Assembly (NCBI GenBank): GCA_035650275.1
Contig: DASRHY010000223.1
Coordinates: forward strand, 1-64,000
Source of the DNA: DASRHY01 sp035650275
Lineage (GTDB): Bacteria > Actinomycetota > Actinomycetes > Propionibacteriales > Kribbellaceae
DNA length: 64,000 nucleotides
Direction: 5' to 3'
Shown: piece by piece, positions 1 through 8,655 of the stretch
Numbering within the stretch: position 1 is the stretch's first letter
How the letters are laid out: each line of letters begins with the position of its first letter
The notes under the pieces: model-generated
Database searches by the model: none
What the model was told of the DNA's origin: nothing
What the model saw: only the letters and a program-made list of their open reading frames with translations
Made by a program: the position numbers and the translations under genes

Positions 1-1
1 G

Positions 2-340
2 TCGATCGTGTCCGGCGCGACCGTCGAGCACTCGGTGCTCGGCGCGAACGTGACCGTGCTGCCCGGCGCGAACCTGGACCGCTGCGTGATCATGGACAAC
101 TGCCGGATCGGTGCCGGCGCGGTGCTGAAGAACGTGATCCTGGACAAGAACATCGTGGTCCCGGACGGCGCCGAGATCGGCGTCGACCCCGACGACGACC
201 GGGACCGCGGCTTCGTGGTCAGCAAGGGCGGTATCACCGTGCTCGGCAAGGACCAGGTGGTGCCCCCTCCCGAACCTGGACCCGAGCCAGAAGCATCCGA
301 AGCGCCCGAAACACCCCCAAAGAGTCCGCAGAGTGAGTGA
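2..340 (+). CDS. glgC: Glucose-1-phosphate adenylyltransferase, C-terminal fragment
   Basis: This is the 3' end of a gene that begins before the window. The frame opens at base 2 with no start codon and ends at a TGA at 338-340. The residues form left-handed beta-helix hexapeptide repeats (valine-initiated rungs), followed by the typical GlgC ending GVDPDDDRDRGFVVSKGG and VLGKDQ. After it comes an unusual Pro/Glu-rich tail of about 25 residues. GlgC makes ADP-glucose from glucose-1-phosphate and ATP for glycogen synthesis in the cytoplasm; only the C-terminal domain is visible. The stop overlaps the proposed GTG start of kynureninase by 8 bp. Identity is confident for this domain; the nucleotidyl-transferase half cannot be judged here. 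Confidence 0.88.
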   Translation, partial: SIVSGATVEHSVLGANVTVLPGANLDRCVIMDNCRIGAGAVLKNVILDKNIVVPDGAEIGVDPDDDRDRGFVVSKGGITVLGKDQVVPPPEPGPEPEASEAPETPPKSPQSE

Positions 341-1568
341 CGAGGCCGACGTGCGGTCCCGGGACGCCGCCGACCCTGGGCACCGGGACCTGTTCGACAT
401 CCCGAGGGCCACCGGTGGCGCGTACGACGAGGTCGCCTACTTCGCCGGGAACTCGCTCGGGCTGCAGCCGAAGGCGACCCAGGGGGAGCTGCTCGCCGAC
501 CTCGAGGCATGGTCCCGACTCGGGGTGGAGGGTCACCTGGAGGGCGTCCGGCCCTGGCTGCCGTACCACGAGCTGCTCACCGGTCCGGCCGCCAGGCTGG
601 TCGGCGCGCTGCCCAGCGAGACCGTGGTGATGAACTCACTGACGGTGAACCTGCACCTGCTGATGGTCTCGTTCTACCGCCCGGCCGGCACCCGTACGAA
701 GATCGTGATCGAGGACAGTGCGTTCCCGTCGGACAGCTATGCAGTGCGCAGCCAGGTCCGCTACCACGGGCTCGACCCGGACCAGCACATCGTGCGGCTG
801 CAGCCGCGGCCCGGTGAGGACACGCTGCGCACCGAGGACGTGGTCGCGTCGTTCGACGACACGGTGGCGCTGGTGCTGCTCGGCGGCGTCAACTACCTGA
901 CCGGCCAGCTGATGGACATCCCGGCGATCACCGCCGCCGGCCGGGCCGCCGGTGCCGTGGCCGGCTGGGACCTGGCGCACGCCGCCGGGAACGTGCCGCT
1001 GTCGCTGCACGACTGGGACGTCGACTTCGCCGCGTGGTGCTCGTACAAGTACCTGAACGCGGGCCCGGGCGCGCTCGCCGCGGTGTTCGTGCACGAGCGG
1101 CACCTGGGCTCCGACCTGCCGCGGTTCGAGGGCTGGTGGAGTACCGAGGCGATGACCCGGTTCGAGATGGCCCCGGTGTCGCGGCCGCCGGCGACCGTGG
1201 AGGCCTGGCAGGTGTCGAACCCGCCGATCTTCTCGATGGGACCGGTGCGGACGTCGCTGGAGATCTTCGACAAGGTCGGCATGCTCGCGCTGCGCGAGCG
1301 CAGCATCCGGCTCACCGGCTACCTGGAGTCGCTGCTGGACGGCGTGGACGTGATCACGCCGCGTGACCCGGTACGCCGCGGCGCACAGCTGTCCCTTCGG
1401 GTCGCGGGAGGCGCGGGCGAACTGGCCCGGCGGCTGCGCCACGAGTACGGCGTCATCGCGGACCACCGCGAGCCCGACGTCCTGCGACTGGCCCCTGTAC
1501 CGCTGTACTCGACGTACCACGACTGCTGGCGCGCTGCGTCCGCCCTCGCTGTCCTCCTCCGGGCATGA
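333..1568 (+). CDS. kynU: Kynureninase
   Basis: This 411-residue PLP-dependent fold-type I enzyme hydrolyses kynurenine to anthranilate plus alanine, or 3-hydroxykynurenine to 3-hydroxyanthranilate plus alanine. Family signatures are FAGNSLGLQP near the N-terminus, the long GWDLAHAAGN cofactor loop, and WCSYKYLNAGPG, whose lysine at about residue 239 is the expected PLP Schiff-base residue. Length is normal for the family. The GTG start at 333 overlaps the end of glgC; a second GTG at 351 is possible and neither has a strong ribosome site. The stop abuts, without a spacer, the stop of the convergent methyltransferase. It belongs functionally with the kynurenine genes at 4.4-12 kb, although two minus-strand genes separate them. 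Confidence 0.92.
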   Translation: MSDEADVRSRDAADPGHRDLFDIPRATGGAYDEVAYFAGNSLGLQPKATQGELLADLEAWSRLGVEGHLEGVRPWLPYHELLTGPAARLVGALPSETVVMNSLTVNLHLLMVSFYRPAGTRTKIVIEDSAFPSDSYAVRSQVRYHGLDPDQHIVRLQPRPGEDTLRTEDVVASFDDTVALVLLGGVNYLTGQLMDIPAITAAGRAAGAVAGWDLAHAAGNVPLSLHDWDVDFAAWCSYKYLNAGPGALAAVFVHERHLGSDLPRFEGWWSTEAMTRFEMAPVSRPPATVEAWQVSNPPIFSMGPVRTSLEIFDKVGMLALRERSIRLTGYLESLLDGVDVITPRDPVRRGAQLSLRVAGGAGELARRLRHEYGVIADHREPDVLRLAPVPLYSTYHDCWRAASALAVLLRA

Positions 1569-2639
1569 TCACTTGCGGCAGATGTAGTAGCTGTTGAACG
1601 GGTCGTCTTCGATCTCCCGGACCTCGACCTGGGAGAACCCCGCGTCGCGCAGCATCGAGGTGGCCAGCTGGTGGCCCCAGGCGGTGCCCAGGCCGTCGCC
1701 GTCCAGCCCCAGCGAGACGGTCATGCAGTGCATGGTCGAGACGGTGTAGAGGAACGGCGCCCACGGCAGCTCGAGGTTGTCCGCGACGTTGCTGGACGCC
1801 TTGATGTCCACCATCAGGAAGACCCCGTCGGAACGCAGCGCCCGGGCCACGGCGCCGAGGACCTGCGCCGGATGGGCCTGGTCGTGGATCGCGTCGAAGG
1901 CGGTGACCAGGTCGAAGGACTCCGGTTCGTCCAGCGTGGCGACGTCGAGCACGTCGAACCGTGCGTTGGACAGCGCCAGCGCCGACGCCTCCGCGCGCCC
2001 GGCCCGGATCGCCTCGTCGGAGAGGTCGTAGCCGACCAGCCGGCTGGCGGGGTAGGCCTGGGCGAGGACGTTGATCGCGTGGCCGCGGCCGCAGCCGACA
2101 TCCGCTACGTCGATGCCGGCGTGTAGCCGCTCGGGGAGCCCGGGCACCAGCGGCACGGTCACGTCGACCAGGGCTGCGTCGAATACGGCGGCGCTGTCCT
2201 CTGACATCAGCGCGTGAAACCTCGGGAAGTGGTCGTAGGACAGACCGCCGCCGTTGCGGAAGCAGCCGATGATGTCCTGCTCGACCTCGGCCATCATGGC
2301 GATGAACAGCATGCTGCGGGCCAGGTTGTTCGGACCGGCCGAGGTCGTCAGCCAGGCCGCGTGTTCAGGGGGGAGTAGGTATCGCTCACCTTCGGGTTGG
2401 TGCTCGAGGACGCGGGCTGTCGTCAGCGCCTTCAGCCATTCGCGGACATACCTCTCGTCGAGGCCGATGCGTCCGGCAAGCTCGGTGCTGGTGACCGGTC
2501 CGGAGGTCGCCAGCGGGTCGAACATCCCGGTTTGGTGCCCGATACTGAGCATCAGGGCGGTGCACGCGTCGTTCATGATGCCGACCATCCGGTCGCCGAA
2601 TGCCTCCACCGCGACCTGGTCGAGCTGCTGGGTGGTCAT
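1569..2639 (-). CDS. Winged-helix/SAM-dependent methyltransferase (Rv2258c-like)
   Basis: A 356-residue cytoplasmic protein. Residues 1-100 look like the winged-helix dimerisation domain of this family (LAGRIGLDERYVREWLKAL), and the second half is a Rossmann methyltransferase with the SAM loop VADVGCGRGHAINVL and the later motif AFDAIHDQAHP. It resembles the Rv2258c group of class I methyltransferases, whose substrates are mostly unknown. It lies downstream of, and on the same strand as, the LuxR-type regulator, about 107 bp away. Its position inside the kynurenine region suggests an aromatic or indolic substrate, but that is only inference. The ATG at 2639 is preceded by a purine-rich AGGAGCG stretch. 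Confidence 0.75.
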   Translation of the reverse strand: MTTQQLDQVAVEAFGDRMVGIMNDACTALMLSIGHQTGMFDPLATSGPVTSTELAGRIGLDERYVREWLKALTTARVLEHQPEGERYLLPPEHAAWLTTSAGPNNLARSMLFIAMMAEVEQDIIGCFRNGGGLSYDHFPRFHALMSEDSAAVFDAALVDVTVPLVPGLPERLHAGIDVADVGCGRGHAINVLAQAYPASRLVGYDLSDEAIRAGRAEASALALSNARFDVLDVATLDEPESFDLVTAFDAIHDQAHPAQVLGAVARALRSDGVFLMVDIKASSNVADNLELPWAPFLYTVSTMHCMTVSLGLDGDGLGTAWGHQLATSMLRDAGFSQVEVREIEDDPFNSYYICRK

Positions 2640-2665
2640 GACGCTCCTCTCGTCGTACGCCTGAC

Positions 2666-2759
2666 GCTAGGTCCGTGCCAGCTGTCGGCACATCGACCGG
2701 ATGGTGCGGTAGGGCCCGCGGCCATGCGCCGAATGATGCAAACCGGCTAGGTCCGTGCC
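2666..2759. repeat. 14-bp direct repeat upstream of the methyltransferase
   Basis: The 14-mer GCTAGGTCCGTGCC occurs at 2666-2679 and again at 2746-2759, exactly 80 bp apart. The second copy overlaps the stop codon of the LuxR-type gene. The first lies about 27 bp upstream of the methyltransferase start. It may be a scar of a short tandem duplication or a paired binding site; the sequence alone cannot decide. Otherwise this 107-bp gap shows nothing clear. Confidence 0.5.
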
Positions 2760-4396
2760 TGGGGGACCAGGCCGTGGTCGTGCGCCCAGTGGGCCGCGGC
2801 GGTCCTTGAGCCCACCCCGAGCTTGAGGTAGATGTTCGCCAGATGCCGCCTGACGGTGGCCGCGCTGACCGACAGCGCGAGCGCCACCTCCTGGTTGCTG
2901 GCACCGCGCGCGACCTGGGCAAGCACCTCGACCTCGCGCGCGGTCAGGCCACCGGGGTGCGCGGGCGACGCCGGCGCGATGATGTCCGGGGGCGGAACGT
3001 TCAGCCGCCGGAAGCCGGCGGTCGCGGCATCCTGGTGGACGCGGGCGAGATCGGCGGCGCCCTGCCGCTGGTGGGCGACCGCGAGCCCTGCCTCGGCGAC
3101 GGCCAGGTCGTACCACGACCGGAGCGAGCGGTAACCCTCGGCCGCCCGCGCGAGTGCCGTCGCGGCCACCTCGTTGTCGCCGGCAACGAGGTGCAGCTGT
3201 CCCTCGGCGTGGTCGGCCCAGGCGCTGAACCCGCTGGTCCGGAATCGGCCGGCGACCTCGCGAAGCCGCCGCGCCGCGGCCGCTGCCGACGTGGTGTGAC
3301 CGGTCGCCAGTCCGATCTCCACCTGTGCGCGGAGCAACCGCACACAACGGAACGTGTTGCCGGAGGCTCGCGAGACGGCATCGGCGATCGCCGTCCACGA
3401 CCCCTCCCGGTCGCCGCGTGCCAGCTCGAGCAGGGCTTGGCCCGGTTGCGGATCCCGGCCCAGCCCCCCGGCACGGGCGTACCCCGCCGAGGCGTCGTCG
3501 TACCGACCGCAGAGCCGGTGGACCTCGGCACGGAGATACTCCGCCTCGGCCACGGCCTCGACGTTGAGCTCGCGCAGGTCGGCGGCCACCTTCGCGGCCT
3601 CCGCCTCGGCGGCGAGCCAGTCGCCTTCCAACGAGAACAGGTAGACGCGATGCGCCCGGCACACACCGTCGAACATCACCGCGTCCGGGAAGCCCTCAAG
3701 CCATCGGTCCGCCGCGTCGACCCACTCGCGCGCCCGGACCAGGTCGGCGACGTCGAGGCAGGTCGAGGTGATGGTGCAGTAGATGTGACCCGCCCAGTCG
3801 GGCGGCACCGCGCCCGCGACGACCGGCAGCATCGACTCGTCGAGGAGACGTAGCCCGGCCGCCAGGTCGCCGGCGCGAACGTCGGCCAGACCCCTGCCGA
3901 GCAGGCCAAGTGCGGTGAGAGTCTCCTCGCCCAGCCGATCACCCATCCGATGCAGCTGCTCGGCAATCCGGCGCGCCTCGTCCAGCCGCCCTTCCGCGAA
4001 GGCCTGCGAGAGGTCGGTGTAGGCCAGCAGCCCGTGGGCGTATCCGACCGGCCGGCCGGCGAGCAGCCGCCTGGCCCGGCTCAGCCAGCCGGACGCCAAC
4101 GCGTACTCCCCGCGCATCGCGAGCATCCCGCCCAGGTCGAGAGCCTGGACCGCGGCCCGGTCGACGTCGCCGGACTCCAGGTAACGGCGGTGCAGCTGCT
4201 CGGTCTGCCGCAGGCACACGTGGATCAGTCCGAGCCACCAGGCCGCGTCGGCGCACAGCTGCTGGTCCTCGGGAGCCAGCGGTGCGGCAGCGTCCGCCGA
4301 GCGCAACGCGCTGTAGGCCGCGTCGTACCGGTGCTCGCGGTGCGCGGTCCGCGCCTCGTCCAGAAGCCGCTGACGTTCCCGGCCGGTGGGCCCCAC
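2747..4396 (-). CDS. LuxR-family transcriptional regulator with TPR-like N-terminal region
   Basis: About 549 residues. The last 65 residues are a LuxR/NarL-type helix-turn-helix (LTAREVEVLAQVARGASNQE, then VSAATVRRHLANIYLKLGVGSR). The long N-terminal part is a run of Ala/Leu/Arg-rich helical pairs typical of TPR-like sensor regions, with no visible ATPase (no Walker A), so it is not a full LAL/MalT protein. The start is chosen at GTG 4396 because an upstream ATG at 4444 would leave only 11 bp to the divergent kmo start and has no ribosome site; GTG 4396 follows GGTGA. It is transcribed divergently from kmo and in the direction of the methyltransferase, so it is a candidate regulator of the kynurenine genes, by position only. 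Confidence 0.78.
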   Translation of the reverse strand: MGPTGRERQRLLDEARTAHREHRYDAAYSALRSADAAAPLAPEDQQLCADAAWWLGLIHVCLRQTEQLHRRYLESGDVDRAAVQALDLGGMLAMRGEYALASGWLSRARRLLAGRPVGYAHGLLAYTDLSQAFAEGRLDEARRIAEQLHRMGDRLGEETLTALGLLGRGLADVRAGDLAAGLRLLDESMLPVVAGAVPPDWAGHIYCTITSTCLDVADLVRAREWVDAADRWLEGFPDAVMFDGVCRAHRVYLFSLEGDWLAAEAEAAKVAADLRELNVEAVAEAEYLRAEVHRLCGRYDDASAGYARAGGLGRDPQPGQALLELARGDREGSWTAIADAVSRASGNTFRCVRLLRAQVEIGLATGHTTSAAAAARRLREVAGRFRTSGFSAWADHAEGQLHLVAGDNEVAATALARAAEGYRSLRSWYDLAVAEAGLAVAHQRQGAADLARVHQDAATAGFRRLNVPPPDIIAPASPAHPGGLTAREVEVLAQVARGASNQEVALALSVSAATVRRHLANIYLKLGVGSRTAAAHWAHDHGLVPQART

Positions 4397-4455
4397 GTGT
4401 TCACCGTAACCGGCATGTCCGGACGAGGCACCGGCCAGTCGCATAGCCTGGCGGC

Positions 4456-5832
4456 ATGACGGAGCGGGTGGCGATCGTCGGCGCCGGGCTGACCGGGTCG
4501 CTGCTGGCCTGCTACCTGGCCCGGCGCGGGCTGGTGGTGACGCTGTACGAGCGCCGGCCGGACCCGCGGACCGGGACGCCCGAGCGCGGCCGGTCGATCA
4601 ACCTGGCGATCTCCGAGCGCGGGCTGGACGCGCTGCGCCGGATCGACCTGGCCGAGCAGGTGATGGCCGACGCGTTGCCGATGCCGGGCCGGATGATCCA
4701 CCCGGTGGACGGACCGCTGGACTTCCAGCCGTACAGCATCGACGGCGAGCGGGCGATCAACTCGATCAGCCGGGGCGCGCTCAACAACGCGCTGCTGGAC
4801 GCGGCCGAGAAGGCACCCGGGGTGCGGATCGTGTTCGAGCACCGGCTCACCGGGCTGGACCCGCGGACCGGTGCGATGACCTTCGAGACGCCGGCAGGCT
4901 CCGCGTCGGCGACCGCGGATGTGGTGCTGGGGGCGGACGGCGCCGGATCCGCGGTACGCGGGCAGCTGCTGGGCGCGGGTCTGGTGGCCGAGACGCTGGA
5001 CTTCCTCGACTACGGGTACAAGGAGCTGACCATCCCGCCGGCCGGCGGCGAGTTCGCGTTCGACCCTGGAGCACTGCACATCTGGCCGCGCGGCACGTCG
5101 ATGATGATCGCGCTGCCGAACCCGGACCGGTCCTTCACCTGCACACTCTTCTGGCCGAACGGCGGCCGGTCGAGCTTCGCCTCGCTGAGCAGCCCGGCGG
5201 CGATCGAGGCGCACTTCCGCGAGCACTACCCGGACGTGGTGCCGCTGATGCCGACGCTGGTCGAGGACTACCAGCTGAACCCGGTCGGGCTGCTCGGCAC
5301 CGTGCACGTCCGGCCCTGGCAGTACGACGGCCGGGCGGCACTGGTCGGCGACGCGGCGCACGCGATCGTGCCGTTCTACGGGCAGGGCGCGAACTGCGGG
5401 TTCGAGGACGTGGTCGAGCTGGACCGCTGCCTGGACCAGACCGGCGGGTCCTGGGCGGACGCGCTGCCGCTGTTCGAGCAGCGCCGGTACGTCAACACCG
5501 AGGCGATCGCGCGAATGGCGCTGGCGAACTTCGTCGAGATGCGGGACAAGGTGGCCTCGCCGGTGTTCCGGCTCGGCAAGCGGGTCGAGCACGTACTCGA
5601 GCGAACTCTGCCCGGCGTGTACGTGTCCCGCTACGAGCTGGTCTCGTTCTCCACCACGCCGTACGCCGAGATCCAGCGCCGGGTCACCCGGCAGCACCGC
5701 GTCCTGGCCGCCGCCGTGGCAGCATTGGCCGCCGGCGCCGCCGCTCTGACCACGAGCGTGTTCGCGAATCGCCATGGGAGAGCGCGCTCACGTGGCTATT
5801 CGCGCACACACAGAGGGAGGTGGCGGCGGTGA
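4456..5832 (+). CDS. kmo: Kynurenine 3-monooxygenase
   Basis: A 458-residue FAD-dependent aromatic hydroxylase converting kynurenine to 3-hydroxykynurenine with NADPH and O2. The dinucleotide loop VAIVGAGLTGSLLACYLARRG is at the N-terminus, and the second FAD motif LVGDAAHAIVPFYGQGANCG is near residue 297. The acid-rich FEDVVELDRCL that follows is typical of KMO. The last 24 or so residues are Arg-rich and unlike the family. They are the translation of a dispersed palindromic element (5758-5811) that sits across the 3' end of the gene. The stop (5830-5832) overlaps the GTG of the next gene as GTGA, so the two are probably translationally coupled. Confidence 0.92.
   Translation: MTERVAIVGAGLTGSLLACYLARRGLVVTLYERRPDPRTGTPERGRSINLAISERGLDALRRIDLAEQVMADALPMPGRMIHPVDGPLDFQPYSIDGERAINSISRGALNNALLDAAEKAPGVRIVFEHRLTGLDPRTGAMTFETPAGSASATADVVLGADGAGSAVRGQLLGAGLVAETLDFLDYGYKELTIPPAGGEFAFDPGALHIWPRGTSMMIALPNPDRSFTCTLFWPNGGRSSFASLSSPAAIEAHFREHYPDVVPLMPTLVEDYQLNPVGLLGTVHVRPWQYDGRAALVGDAAHAIVPFYGQGANCGFEDVVELDRCLDQTGGSWADALPLFEQRRYVNTEAIARMALANFVEMRDKVASPVFRLGKRVEHVLERTLPGVYVSRYELVSFSTTPYAEIQRRVTRQHRVLAAAVAALAAGAAALTTSVFANRHGRARSRGYSRTHRGRWRR
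5758..5811. repeat. Dispersed palindromic element, copy A
   Basis: The left arm GTGTTCGCGAATCGCCA begins at 5758. The right arm, ending in TATTCGCGCACAC, closes by about 5809. The arms pair with about two mismatches over 17 bp, around a central GAGCGCGCTC self-complementary core. It has the same architecture as copies B (38308), C (39065) and D (51542). Unlike those, this copy lies inside an open frame: it is read as the C-terminus of kynurenine monooxygenase. The ribosome site of the next gene (GGGAGG, 5815-5820) begins a few bases after it. Confidence 0.85.
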
Positions 5833-7337
5833 CGTTGTGGCGGGAGGAGCTGCTGGCGGGCGAGCCCGGTGGTGAGCCGGGGCTGCTGCGGAACTACGTG
5901 AACGGCCAGTGGGTCGGCGGGACCGCGTTCGAGAAGCGGAGCCCCGTCACCGGCGCGACCATCTTCGAGGTGGCCGAGGCGGACGGCGCGACGGTGGACG
6001 CCGCGGTCGACGCGGCGCGCCGGGCCCAGCGCGGACCCTGGGGGCGGATGAGCGAGCAAGAGCGGGCGGCAGTGCTGCGCCGGGTCGCCGACGAGCTGGA
6101 CCGCCGGTTCGACGACCTGGTCGCGGCCGAGGTCGGCGACACCGGCAAGCCGGTCTCCCAGGCCCGCACCCTCGACGTACCGCGGGGTGCCGCGAACTTC
6201 CGCGCCTTCGCCGACATCGTCAGCTCCGCACCAACGGAGTCGTTCAGCACGGTTACCCCTACGGGCACGCGGGCGCTCAACTACGCGGTCCGCAAACCCG
6301 TGGGCGTGGTCGCGGTGATCGTGCCGTGGAACCTGCCGCTGCTGCTGCTCACCTGGAAGGTCGCGCCGGCCCTTGCCTGCGGCAACAGTGTGGTGGTCAA
6401 GCCGTCCGAGGAGACCCCGGCGTCGGCGACCCTGCTGGCCGAGGTGATGGCGGCGGCCGGCGTACCCGAAGGCGTCTTCAACCTCGTACACGGCTTCGGG
6501 CCCGGCTCGGCCGGCGAGGCGCTCACCCGGCACCCGGGCGTGGACGCGATCACGTTCACCGGCGAGTCCGCGACCGGCCGCGCGATCCAGCGCGCGTCAG
6601 CGGACACGGTCAAGGCGGTGTCGTTCGAGCTGGGCGGCAAGAACGCCGGCCTGGTCTTCGCCGACGCCGATCTGGACGCCGCGGTCGACGGCACCGTGCG
6701 GTCGACGTTCACCAACGGCGGCCAGGTCTGCCTGTGCACCGAGCGCCTGTACGTCGAGCGCCCGGTGTACGACGAGTTCGTGACCCGGCTTGCCAAGCGC
6801 GCCGGGGAGCTGCCGTTCGCCTGGCCCGCCGAGCCGTCCGAGGGCGTGGTGAACATGCCGCTCATCTCCGCGGGACATCGCGCGAAGGTGCTCGGGTACT
6901 ACGAGCTGGCCCGGACCGAGGGCGCGACCGTGCTGACCGGCGGGGCGGTGCCGGCCCTGGGCGACGCCCGCGACGGCGGCAGCTACGTGCAGCCGACCGT
7001 GCTGACCGGGCTGGCGCAGGGCTCCCGGACCAATACCGAGGAGATCTTCGGCCCGGTCTGCCACGTCGCTCCGTTCGACTCCGAGGACGAGGCGTTCGCG
7101 CTCGCCAATGACAGCGAGTACGGTCTGGCCGCGACCGTCTGGACCCGCGACGTCGGCCGGGCGCATCGCGCGGGTGCGGCGCTGGACGCGGGCATCGTCT
7201 GGGTGAACACCTGGTTCCTGCGCGACCTGCGGACCCCGTTCGGCGGGATGAAGGCATCCGGCGTCGGCCGCGAGGGCGGCGTGCACTCGCTCGCCTTCTA
7301 CTCCGAGCTCACCAACGTCTGCGTGGACCTCACGTGA
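5829..7337 (+). CDS. amnC: 2-aminomuconate semialdehyde dehydrogenase-type aldehyde dehydrogenase
   Basis: A 502-residue NAD-dependent aldehyde dehydrogenase. It carries PWNLPLLLLTWKVAPALACG in the nucleotide-binding domain. The general-base glutamate is in SFELGGKNAGLVF (about residue 267), and the catalytic cysteine is the first Cys of GGQVCLCTERL (about residue 301). The CLCT context and the gene neighbourhood favour oxidation of 2-aminomuconate (or 2-hydroxymuconate) semialdehyde in the 3-hydroxyanthranilate branch. The GTG start at 5829 is chosen because GGGAGG lies 8 bp upstream and it overlaps the kmo stop; GTG 5820 is the alternative. A strong hairpin follows at 7352. Confidence 0.87.
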   Translation: MTLWREELLAGEPGGEPGLLRNYVNGQWVGGTAFEKRSPVTGATIFEVAEADGATVDAAVDAARRAQRGPWGRMSEQERAAVLRRVADELDRRFDDLVAAEVGDTGKPVSQARTLDVPRGAANFRAFADIVSSAPTESFSTVTPTGTRALNYAVRKPVGVVAVIVPWNLPLLLLTWKVAPALACGNSVVVKPSEETPASATLLAEVMAAAGVPEGVFNLVHGFGPGSAGEALTRHPGVDAITFTGESATGRAIQRASADTVKAVSFELGGKNAGLVFADADLDAAVDGTVRSTFTNGGQVCLCTERLYVERPVYDEFVTRLAKRAGELPFAWPAEPSEGVVNMPLISAGHRAKVLGYYELARTEGATVLTGGAVPALGDARDGGSYVQPTVLTGLAQGSRTNTEEIFGPVCHVAPFDSEDEAFALANDSEYGLAATVWTRDVGRAHRAGAALDAGIVWVNTWFLRDLRTPFGGMKASGVGREGGVHSLAFYSELTNVCVDLT

Positions 7338-7351
7338 CCGGGAAAAGAAAG

Positions 7352-7374
7352 ACCCGGCCCACGAGGGACCGGGT
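7352..7374. terminator. Convergent terminator after the dehydrogenase
   Basis: ACCCGGCCC (7352-7360), a four-base ACGA loop, and GGGACCGGGT (7365-7374) form a 9-bp GC-rich stem with one bulged base, followed by TTGTCT. It lies between the plus-strand dehydrogenase and the end of the minus-strand NYN gene, so it could terminate both. Confidence 0.75.
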
Positions 7375-7408
7375 TGTCTATGGCCACGCACTCTACAGCT
7401 TCGGGCGG

Positions 7409-8143
7409 TCACCAGCCAACCGGCCTGCTGTAGGTGCCCGCCGGGTCGCCGAGCTGGTGCCGACGGAAGTCCGGCGGCACCAGCTTCCGCCACCAGTGTC
7501 CGCCGACACCGTCCGACGGACGACCGGTCAGATCGCCGGCGAAGTACCCGCCGTATGGGTTGACCAGACCAACAGGAACGCGGTCGTGGGCGTTGCGGAC
7601 AGAAAGCTTGAGGTCGGAGTCGTTGGAGACCAGGACGACCGCATCAACGCGACGCTCGAGAATGTCGACCAGCAAGTGGGTCGCGACGTTGACGTCGGTT
7701 CCCTTCTCCTCGTGGTGCAGCGTCGACACCATGAACACCGCGTTGTGCACCGGGGCACCGAGCGGTGCCTGGACCTTGACCGGCCAGTCAGCATTCACGA
7801 TCAGCGGCGATCGGCCGCGCGCAGAATCGAGAACGGCGAGCGGGCGGTGCCGGATGCCCTTCACGTACTTGCCGTACTCGATGTGGTCGACGCTGCCGGT
7901 CGCGCGCAGGGCCTTCAGGTAGACGTCCTGCTCGATGTGGCCGGCGGGGTTGAGTCCCTGGTCGATGCGGGCAGTGCAGTACACGATCCTGTCCACGTAC
8001 GCGCCGCTCCAGGAGCGTTGTTCGGCAACCAGGGTGTCGGCCAGGGCTCGGAGGTCGAGCCAGCGCCAGCCGGGCACCTTGCCGAGCTGCTTGCGGCCTC
8101 CGTAGTAGAGGTTGTATCCGTCGATGTAGACGCCGACACGCAT
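7409..8143 (-). CDS. NYN/PIN-like domain ribonuclease-family protein
   Basis: A 244-residue protein of the NYN (PIN-like) fold. The acidic metal-binding residues expected for the family are visible: D in VYIDGYNLYYG at the N-terminus, the motif KGTDVNVATHLLVDIL in the middle, and SNDSDLKLSVRNA toward the C-terminus. NYN proteins are generally metal-dependent RNases acting on RNA in the cytoplasm. The specific substrate here is unknown. It is transcribed against the surrounding catabolic genes and splits the pathway into two transcription units. The C-terminal 30 residues look disordered. A role in the pathway is not supported by sequence. Confidence 0.82.
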   Translation of the reverse strand: MRVGVYIDGYNLYYGGRKQLGKVPGWRWLDLRALADTLVAEQRSWSGAYVDRIVYCTARIDQGLNPAGHIEQDVYLKALRATGSVDHIEYGKYVKGIRHRPLAVLDSARGRSPLIVNADWPVKVQAPLGAPVHNAVFMVSTLHHEEKGTDVNVATHLLVDILERRVDAVVLVSNDSDLKLSVRNAHDRVPVGLVNPYGGYFAGDLTGRPSDGVGGHWWRKLVPPDFRRHQLGDPAGTYSRPVGW

Positions 8144-8226
8144 GGCGCCCGACTCTATGGCCGCGCCGGTACCGGATCACAGGCCCGATCCGGCGCCTGT
8201 GGACAACCTTTCGACGAGGGGCACGG

Positions 8227-8655
8227 ATGACCGAGCAGACCGGGTGGACGGTGATCGGGAAGGCGGCGCCGCGCGGGCGGTACCCGCACGTGAAGGTCGC
8301 GGGCGGGTTCGCGTACGTATCCGGCACGAGCAGCCGGCGGGCGGACAACACGATCGCGGGCGCCGAGGTGGACGAGCTCGGCACCACCCGGCTCGACATC
8401 CGCGAGCAGACCCGGGCGGTGATCGAGAACGTCCGCGACATCCTGCACTCCGTCGGCGCCGGCCTCGACGATGTCGTCAGCGTCACGACGTACCTGGTGA
8501 GCATGAACGACTTCGGCGGCTACAACGAGGTGTACGGCGAGTTCTTCGACGAGACCGGCCCGGCCCGGACCACCGTCGCCGTACATCAGCTGCCGCACCC
8601 GCAGCTGCTGATCGAGATTCAAGCTGTCGCCTTACTACCCGAGGAGGAGACATGA
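8227..8655 (+). CDS. amnD: RidA-family 2-aminomuconate deaminase-like protein
   Basis: A 142-residue member of the YjgF/YER057c/UK114 (RidA) trimer family. Signatures are GFAYVSGTSSRR, the IRENTRAVIEN-like helix (here IREQTRAVIENVRDIL) and the C-terminal strand LLIEIQAVALLP. RidA proteins hydrolyse enamines/imines; in the 3-hydroxyanthranilate pathway AmnD-type members deaminate 2-aminomuconate. The context supports that assignment: its stop overlaps the 3-hydroxyanthranilate dioxygenase start by 4 bp (ATGA). It is the first gene of a five-gene, fully overlapped operon that reads away from the NYN gene across an 83-bp gap. Confidence 0.85.
   Translation: MTEQTGWTVIGKAAPRGRYPHVKVAGGFAYVSGTSSRRADNTIAGAEVDELGTTRLDIREQTRAVIENVRDILHSVGAGLDDVVSVTTYLVSMNDFGGYNEVYGEFFDETGPARTTVAVHQLPHPQLLIEIQAVALLPEEET

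Noticed and set aside
3001..3666. Minus-strand frames parallel to the LuxR regulator
   Set aside because: Shifted readings of the same DNA with Arg/Pro/Ser-rich translation and no motifs.
8142..8651. Longer N-terminus for 3-hydroxyanthranilate dioxygenase
   Set aside because: The extension overlaps the whole RidA gene in another frame, is Arg/Pro-rich, and the ATG at 8652 has a strong ribosome site and a coupling overlap.
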